This document shows, piece after piece, positions 5,027 to 9,335 of a stretch of 9,335 nt of DNA. Numbering within the stretch: the first letter of the stretch is position 1; the number at the start of each line of letters is the position of its first letter. The DNA lies in assembly GCA_017989885.1 (NCBI GenBank), contig JAGNPA010000035.1, forward strand, positions 1,244 through 10,578, in the 5' to 3' direction. This DNA is from Aquabacterium sp. (GTDB lineage Bacteria; Pseudomonadota; Gammaproteobacteria; Burkholderiales; Burkholderiaceae_C). Position numbers and translations under genes: made by a program. Under the pieces are notes generated by a model that saw only the letters and a list, made by a program, of their open reading frames with translations, made no database searches and was not told the origin of the DNA.

Positions 5027-6040
5027 ATGAATGCCACTCAAGGCCCGGAACTGGTGTGTCCGGCAGGCTCGCTGCGTTCGCTGCAACTGGCGGTGGACGC
5101 GGGTGCCGATGCGGTCTACATGGGCCTCAAGGATGTGACCAATGCGCGCAACTTTGCGGGTTTGAACTTTGACCTGAAGCAGGCGCGACAAGGCGTTCAG
5201 TACGCCCGCGACCGGGGCCGCAAGGTGCTGATGGCCCTGAACACCTATGCGCAGGCCGAGACGCCGCAGCGCTGGTTCGATGCGGTGGACGTGGCGGCGG
5301 ACATTGGCGTCCACGCCCTGATCCTGGCCGACCCCGGCGTGATGGCGTATGCGCGCCGCACGCATCCCGACTTGCGCCTGCATCTGTCGGTGCAGGCCTC
5401 GGCGACGAACTACGAGGCCATCGAGTTCTACCGCGAGCGCTATGGCATCCAGCGTGCCGTCTTGCCCCGCGTGTTGACCCTGTCGCAGGTGGCGCACCTG
5501 ATCCGCCACACCTCGGTCGAGATCGAGGTGTTCGGCTTTGGCAGCCTGTGCGTGATGGTGGAAGGGCGCTGCGCGCTGTCGTCGTATGCCACCGGGCAGT
5601 CGCCCAACAACGCCGGGGTGTGTTCGCCCCCGTCGGCGGTGCGCTGGGATCAGTGTGGTGATCGCGTGGATGCACGCCTGGGTGGCATCCTGATTGATCA
5701 GTTTGAACCCAACGAGTCACGCGGCTATCCGACGCTGTGCAAGGGGCGCTTTGACGTGGAGGGCACGGTCGACTACGCCATCGAGGAGCCCACCAGCCTC
5801 AACACCCTGGCCATCTTGCCGGACCTGATGCGCGCGGGTGTGTCGGCCATCAAGATCGAAGGACGCCAGCGCAGTGCCGCGTACGTGGAGCAGGTGACGC
5901 GCACCTGGCGCCAGGCCATCGACGCCTGCCGGGCGCAGCCCGAGCGTTACACGGTGCAGCCCGCCTGGACCGCCGCGCTGGGCCGCCTGGCCGAGGGGCA
6001 GCAGCACACCTTGGGCGCCTTCTCGCGCCCGTGGCAATGA
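5027..6040 (+). CDS. ubiU: UbiU, O2-independent ubiquinone hydroxylation protein (U32 peptidase-like)
   Basis: The 337-residue protein belongs to the peptidase U32 family and pairs with UbiV to hydroxylate the ubiquinone ring precursor without oxygen, prephenate being the donor in the known system. It contains LVCPAGSLRSLQLAVDAGADAVYMG at the N-terminus, typical of the U32 TIM-barrel start. Four cysteines at 175 (GSLCVMVEG), 182 (GRCALSS), 199 (AGVCSPP) and 238 (TLCKGRF) match the [4Fe-4S] ligands of E. coli UbiU (169, 176, 193, 232) with a constant offset of six. ATG 5027 is chosen because AAAGG at 5016-5020 is 6 nt upstream and the homology begins there; the upstream in-frame ATG 4964 lies essentially at the predicted transcription start. 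It is the first gene of an operon with ubiV, ubiT and nnrS, behind an FNR/Dnr-type promoter. Confidence 0.95.
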   Translation: MNATQGPELVCPAGSLRSLQLAVDAGADAVYMGLKDVTNARNFAGLNFDLKQARQGVQYARDRGRKVLMALNTYAQAETPQRWFDAVDVAADIGVHALILADPGVMAYARRTHPDLRLHLSVQASATNYEAIEFYRERYGIQRAVLPRVLTLSQVAHLIRHTSVEIEVFGFGSLCVMVEGRCALSSYATGQSPNNAGVCSPPSAVRWDQCGDRVDARLGGILIDQFEPNESRGYPTLCKGRFDVEGTVDYAIEEPTSLNTLAILPDLMRAGVSAIKIEGRQRSAAYVEQVTRTWRQAIDACRAQPERYTVQPAWTAALGRLAEGQQHTLGAFSRPWQ

Positions 6041-6067
6041 GCGCCCATGCTGGCGCAAAGGATGGAC

Positions 6068-6964
6068 ATGTTCAAGCTGAGTGTGGGGCCGGTGCAGTAC
6101 TACTGGTCCCGGGATACCCTGACGGCGTTCTACGCCGAGGTGGCCGATTCGCCCGCGCACACGGTGTGCCTGGGTGAGGTGGTGTGTTCACGTCGCCATG
6201 AGATGAAGCCCGAGGACTGGCTGTCCCTGGCGCGTGATTTGAGAGCGGCGGGCAAGGAGGTGGTGATCGGCACCCAGGCCTTGCTGGAGACCGAAGCCGA
6301 GTTGCGCAGCCTGCGCCGCTGGGTCGAGCAGGGCGATTTCATGCTGGAGGCCAATGACACCGCTGCCGTGCGCTTGCTGGCCGGGCATTCACCCTGGGTG
6401 ATCGGCCTGCATGTGAACGTGTACAGCGCCCCGTCCTTGGCTGAATACGCGGCGCTGGGCGCCACGCGCTGGGTGGCCCCGGTGGAGATGTCCTTGCCCG
6501 ACGTGGGCAAGGTGTGCCCGCCGGGAGCGGCGGTGCAAAGCGAGGTGTTTGCTTTCGGGCGCATGCCGCTGGCCTTGTCGGCACGTTGCTTCACCGCGCG
6601 TCACCATCATTTGCAGAAAGACCACTGCGAGTTCCGCTGCCTGGATGACCCCGATGGGCTGGCCTTGCGCACGCGTGAAGGGCAGGACTTCCTCTCGCTC
6701 AATGGCATCCAGACCCAGTCCGGCACGGTGCAGTGCCTGCTGGGCGAGCGCGAAGCCTTGCAGGCGGCAGGGGTGCAGCGTCTGCGCCTGTCGCCCACCT
6801 CGCAGGACTTTGCCGAGGTGCTGCGCCAGTTCGATGCGGTGATGAACCACGGTGCGTCCAGCAGCGAGGCGATCGCGGCCGTCCAGGCCCTGCGCATGCC
6901 GGGACCTTTGTCCAATGGGTACGCCCGGCCCCAGCGCCCGGGCATGGTGTGGGTCAACTCATGA
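6068..6964 (+). CDS. ubiV: UbiV, O2-independent ubiquinone hydroxylation protein (U32 peptidase-like)
   Basis: The 298-residue partner of UbiU has the compact U32 fold and begins FKLSVGPVQYYW, like the E. coli protein (292 residues). Its expected [4Fe-4S] cysteines are present: C40 in GEVVCSRR, C174 in SARCFTAR, and C187 and C191 in DHCEFRC. The spacing of the last three (12 and 3 residues between) is the same as in E. coli UbiV (180, 193, 197). C34 is an additional cysteine. Three in-frame ATGs exist (6047, 6062, 6068). I choose 6068 because AAAGGA at 6057-6062 precedes it by 5 nt and because the homology starts there; 6062 overlaps that site. It is 27 nt after ubiU and overlaps ubiT by ATGA. 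The encoded complex acts in the cytoplasm, probably in the ubiquinone biosynthesis assembly. Confidence 0.94.
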   Translation: MFKLSVGPVQYYWSRDTLTAFYAEVADSPAHTVCLGEVVCSRRHEMKPEDWLSLARDLRAAGKEVVIGTQALLETEAELRSLRRWVEQGDFMLEANDTAAVRLLAGHSPWVIGLHVNVYSAPSLAEYAALGATRWVAPVEMSLPDVGKVCPPGAAVQSEVFAFGRMPLALSARCFTARHHHLQKDHCEFRCLDDPDGLALRTREGQDFLSLNGIQTQSGTVQCLLGEREALQAAGVQRLRLSPTSQDFAEVLRQFDAVMNHGASSSEAIAAVQALRMPGPLSNGYARPQRPGMVWVNS

Positions 6965-7386
6965 AACAGCTTTTGCGTGAAGTGGTGCGGCGCCTGCCGG
7001 TGTGGCCGCCTTCGATGGTGATGGCGCAGGCGCTCAACCGCCTGTGGTGGCCCCAGGTGGACGAAGCCACCCAGGCCGAGCTTTCAGGTCGGGTGGTGGA
7101 ACTCGTGGTCGATGACCTGGGCATCACCTGCCGTTTGCAGGCTGGGCCTCGGGGCCTGTCACCTGCGTCAGCGGGGCAGCCCGTGGCGCTGCGCCTGAAG
7201 GCCACGGCCCAGGTCTACTGGCGCCTGCTGCAAGGCCAGGACGACCCGGACACCTTGTTCTTCGATCGGCGGATGGTCATGGAGGGCGATACCGAGTATG
7301 GTCTGCTCCTCAAGAACACGCTGGACGCCGTGGGACCGCCTCGTTGGCCGTTTGCAGGGCGTCCCACCACGCACCATGCCCGCTGA
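6961..7386 (+). CDS. ubiT: UbiT, SCP2-domain ubiquinone accessory lipid carrier
   Basis: The 141-residue product carries an SCP2 sterol-carrier-like domain over most of its length. The diagnostic stretch is DPDTLFFDRRMVMEGDTEYG at residues 95-114, followed by LLLKNTLDA, the same block that marks UbiT and UbiJ. UbiT replaces UbiJ under anoxia, holding hydrophobic ubiquinone intermediates for the O2-independent enzymes. The start ATG overlaps the ubiV stop (ATGA), so its synthesis is probably coupled. The C-terminal 18 residues (PRWPFAGRPTTHHAR) look like an unstructured basic tail. It is somewhat shorter than the E. coli protein (174 residues), which has a longer N-terminus. The last 11 nt overlap the proposed nnrS start in another frame. 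Confidence 0.92.
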   Translation: MKQLLREVVRRLPVWPPSMVMAQALNRLWWPQVDEATQAELSGRVVELVVDDLGITCRLQAGPRGLSPASAGQPVALRLKATAQVYWRLLQGQDDPDTLFFDRRMVMEGDTEYGLLLKNTLDAVGPPRWPFAGRPTTHHAR

Positions 7387-8734
7387 CAAGCCGACTCGCC
7401 CGATCATTCCTCTCAAACCACAGTCGCCCCATGCCAAGCCAGCGTCGTCGGCATCAATGACGCCGGCTCAGGCTCGTGCGCAAGCCAAGTTGCAGCCAGC
7501 CGTGTGGCGCTGGGCCTTGTTGTTGCATGCCCCGCACCGGCTGGCGTTTGCCAGTGCCGTGGCGGTGATGAGCATCGCGGCGCTGTGGTGGTGGCTGGTG
7601 ATGGTGGGTCGCAGCAGCGGGGCCTGGCACATGGGCATGGCCGTGCCGGAGACCTTTGTGCACGCGCTGCTGATGAGCCTGGGGTTCATGCCCCTGTTCT
7701 TCACGGGCTTTCTGTTCACGGCCGGCCCCAAATGGTTGCGTGCGCCCGAGGTGAGTGCGCGGCAGATCCTGCCCGGTGTGCTGGCCATGGTGGCCGGCTG
7801 GACCACCGTGCTGGTGGGGGCGTATGTGCATCACACCCTGGCCGCGGCAGGCATGGCGCTGGTCACCTTGGGTTGGGCGATGCTGTCGGGACGCTTCGTG
7901 GGCATGGTCCAGCGCAGCCCGGCCACCGATCGCCTGCACGCCAGCCTGATTGCCGCAGCGAGCCTGATCGGCTTGCTGGTCATGATGGCGAGCGCCGTGG
8001 GCCTGGCCACCCAGGCTTACGCCGTGGTGCGCACGGCGGTGCTGCTGGGTTTGTGGTGCTTCATCGTGCCGGTGTATGTGGTGGTGGCTCACCGCATGAT
8101 CCCGTTCTTTTCGGCCTCGGCCGTGCCCAGCCTGGATGCCTGGCGCCCCAACTGGTTGCTGTGGACCCTGCTGGGCATGGTCTTGGTGCAAGGGGCCTGG
8201 GTGTGGCTGGAAGCGCGTGGCCTGCCCACGCCGTCCTGGCTGTGGAGGGTGCGCTTTGGCACGGCCCTGGTGTCAGGCGTGCTGATCCTGGCCTTGGCCG
8301 TGCGCTGGGGCTTGTGGCGCAGCTTGCGCAACCGTTTGCTGGCGATGCTGCACCTGGGTTTTGTCTGGCTGGGTGTGGCCTTCTGCCTGGATGCCTTCAC
8401 CGTGGGGATGCGCGCTCAGGGCGTGGACATCCCTACGCTGCTGCCCCTGCATGCATTGACGATGGGCTTTCTGGGCAGCGTGCTGCTGGCCATGGTCACC
8501 CGCGTGAGCTGCGGGCACAGTGGCCGCGTCCTGGCGGCTGATGCGATGGCCTGGGGACTCTTCTGGGGCTTGCAACTGGCAACGCTGACGAGGCTGACCG
8601 CCACGCTCTGGCCTGCTCAAGCCAGTCATCTGTTGCTGGCTGCGGCCACGCTGTGGCTGCTGACGCTGGGCGCGTGGAGCGCGCGCCACTGGCGCTGGTA
8701 TGGCCAACCCCGAGTGGATGGTCGACCCGGTTGA
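7376..8734 (+). CDS. nnrS: NnrS-family haem/copper membrane protein
   Basis: The 452-residue product has about 12 membrane helices, at roughly 57-77, 93-117, 131-151, 155-173, 190-212, 217-237, 260-280, 296-312, 321-340, 357-376, 388-409 and 416-434. NnrS-type motifs are FMPLFFTGFLFTAGPKWL (about 104-121), AHRMIPFFS (238-246) and HALTMGFLGS (359-368), followed by MVTRVSCGHSGR (373-384). Histidines 239, 359 and 381 are likely metal ligands. NnrS proteins are made under Dnr/NnrR control in denitrifiers and protect against nitric oxide or nitrosative damage; the mechanism is not settled. ATG 7376, overlapping ubiT, gives a 40-residue proline-rich cytoplasmic tail before the first helix. ATG 7457 is an alternative start that removes most of it, and neither has a strong ribosome site. 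It is the last gene of the operon, with a terminator 5 nt after it. Confidence 0.93.
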   Translation: MPADKPTRPIIPLKPQSPHAKPASSASMTPAQARAQAKLQPAVWRWALLLHAPHRLAFASAVAVMSIAALWWWLVMVGRSSGAWHMGMAVPETFVHALLMSLGFMPLFFTGFLFTAGPKWLRAPEVSARQILPGVLAMVAGWTTVLVGAYVHHTLAAAGMALVTLGWAMLSGRFVGMVQRSPATDRLHASLIAAASLIGLLVMMASAVGLATQAYAVVRTAVLLGLWCFIVPVYVVVAHRMIPFFSASAVPSLDAWRPNWLLWTLLGMVLVQGAWVWLEARGLPTPSWLWRVRFGTALVSGVLILALAVRWGLWRSLRNRLLAMLHLGFVWLGVAFCLDAFTVGMRAQGVDIPTLLPLHALTMGFLGSVLLAMVTRVSCGHSGRVLAADAMAWGLFWGLQLATLTRLTATLWPAQASHLLLAAATLWLLTLGAWSARHWRWYGQPRVDGRPG

Positions 8735-8738
8735 GTGC

Positions 8739-8761
8739 AGGCGCCCATCCGGGCGCCTTTT
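8739..8761 (+). terminator. Intrinsic terminator of the ubiUVT-nnrS operon
   Basis: AGGCGCCC (8739-8746) and GGGCGCCT (8751-8758) form a perfect 8-bp GC-rich stem with an ATCC loop, followed by TTTT (8758-8761). It begins 4 nt after the nnrS stop codon. The short T-run is still adequate for a Rho-independent terminator behind so strong a stem. Confidence 0.88.
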
Positions 8762-8829
8762 GCTTCGGGGATGGGCAAACCCTGGGGTGCCTGGGATGCC
8801 TGTCTGACACCCGGTATTCCTGTGCGACA

Positions 8830-8847
8830 GACCCCTTGAATGGGGTC
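8830..8847. repeat. Short inverted repeat upstream of the HlyD-family gene
   Basis: GACCCC and GGGGTC form 6-bp arms around TTGAAT, a sequence resembling a -35 hexamer. It lies about 80 nt before the HlyD-family start codon in a 193-nt gap that otherwise shows only the nnrS terminator. I cannot place a convincing -10 at 16-18 nt from TTGAAT, so the role as operator or promoter is tentative. Confidence 0.25.
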
Positions 8848-8927
8848 GTGTGGCATCTGATCTACTTCAATGTCCAAGCATTTTGCTGGGTCGATCATCT
8901 AGTGACCGAACCATCAAAGTGACTGCC

Positions 8928-9335
8928 ATGAAGTTCTCTCTCCATCCCTATCGCGGCTTCATCCTGGGCGCTGTGGTGTCCGCGCTCACGGTCTCCGGTG
9001 CCTGGGCCACCTGGGGCGTCCTTCGCTCCGAAGAAGCTGCTCCCAAGATCGTCTCCGGCAACGGTCGTCTGGACGTTCAACGCATCGAGATCGCGACCAA
9101 ATTCCCGGGGCAGGTGCAGACCATTGCCGTGCACGAGGGTGACCTCGTCAACGTCGGCGACATGATCGCGCAGATGGACACCACCGATCTGCAGCGCCAG
9201 CTCGACGGCGTGGTGGCCATGCGCCAGCGTGCGACCCAAGCCATGGCCCGCGCACAGGGCGAGGTGCGCGTGCAAAGCATCAAGGCCAAGGTCGCGCAGA
9301 TGGACTATGACAACGCCGTGCGGATGCGCGATGAC
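8928..9335 (+). CDS. HlyD-family secretion protein / efflux periplasmic adaptor, N-terminal part (3' partial)
   Basis: The first 136 codons are present and the frame runs off the right edge. The N-terminus is basic, followed by one membrane anchor (about residues 11-31, FILGAVVSALTVSGAWATWG), so the protein should sit in the inner membrane facing the periplasm. Residues about 44-88 form the split lipoyl/barrel-sandwich half GRLDVQRIEIATKFPGQV, continuing with HEGDLVNVGDMIAQMDTTDL. From about 89 the sequence is alpha-helical and coiled-coil-like (RQLDGVVAMRQRATQAMARA), the usual hairpin. This is the layout of YbhG/HlyD-type adaptors working with an ABC or MFS pump and TolC. The substrate cannot be told. 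ATG 8928 lacks a strong Shine-Dalgarno. It lies beyond the nnrS terminator, so it probably begins a separate operon not tied to denitrification. Confidence 0.88.
   Translation, partial: MKFSLHPYRGFILGAVVSALTVSGAWATWGVLRSEEAAPKIVSGNGRLDVQRIEIATKFPGQVQTIAVHEGDLVNVGDMIAQMDTTDLQRQLDGVVAMRQRATQAMARAQGEVRVQSIKAKVAQMDYDNAVRMRDD

Noticed and set aside
4711..5037. N-terminal extension of the DGC protein using the upstream in-frame ATG at 5037
   Set aside because: The extra 109 residues are low-complexity, have no recognisable domain, and would overlap the ubiU start and its proposed promoter. The DGC domain begins right after Met at 4710.
7504..8541. Long + strand open frame of 345 codons inside nnrS
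   Set aside because: Its product is glycine-, alanine- and arginine-rich without domains, a GC-rich shadow of nnrS, whose own frame has conserved motifs and membrane helices.
8806..8832. GTCTG...CAGAC imperfect inverted repeat downstream of the nnrS terminator
   Set aside because: Only five bases pair cleanly and the rest is out of register, which is expected by chance in such sequence.

Overview
The window looks like a piece of a denitrifying or nitrate-respiring betaproteobacterial chromosome, most likely Burkholderiales. This is inferred from the high GC content, the protein families and the gene order; I cannot name a genus. Nearly every gene fits anaerobic respiration of nitrogen oxides. 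No RNA gene, CRISPR array, insertion sequence or obvious foreign DNA is visible.

Left part (1-3071, + strand) is the downstream end of a respiratory nitrate reductase operon. It holds the last 43 codons of narH, then narJ (assembly chaperone) and narI (haem b subunit), a NifM/PpiC-type parvulin peptidyl-prolyl isomerase, and a beta-class carbonic anhydrase. Gaps are 11 nt or less, or ATGA overlaps, so this is probably one transcript.

Middle part (3072-5026) is regulatory and accessory. A Crp/Fnr-family regulator of the Dnr/NnrR kind, without the FNR iron-sulfur cysteine cluster, is followed by an 86-residue zinc-ribbon protein. A DGC-domain cysteine protein lies convergent to it on the minus strand. 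Between the DGC gene and ubiU is a 316-nt divergent intergenic region with two FNR/Dnr-like boxes and a perfect hairpin-like inverted repeat.

Right part (5027-8761, + strand) is a tight operon of ubiU, ubiV and ubiT, the O2-independent ubiquinone hydroxylation system, followed by nnrS, a polytopic membrane protein of nitric-oxide stress and denitrification. A strong intrinsic terminator closes it. After a 193-nt gap starts a truncated HlyD-family periplasmic adaptor, the first gene of what is probably an unrelated efflux operon.

The main finding is a shared promoter architecture. The regulator gene and ubiU each carry T-TTGCG-N4-(A/C)TCAA-A followed, after exactly the same gap, by CAGAAT. 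In both cases the box centre falls at -41.5, the class II activator position. This suggests that the Dnr-like regulator controls its own gene and the ubiUVT-nnrS operon, tying anaerobic quinone supply to nitrate and nitric oxide respiration. The least understood members are the DGC protein, the small zinc-ribbon protein and the carbonic anhydrase in the nar operon.
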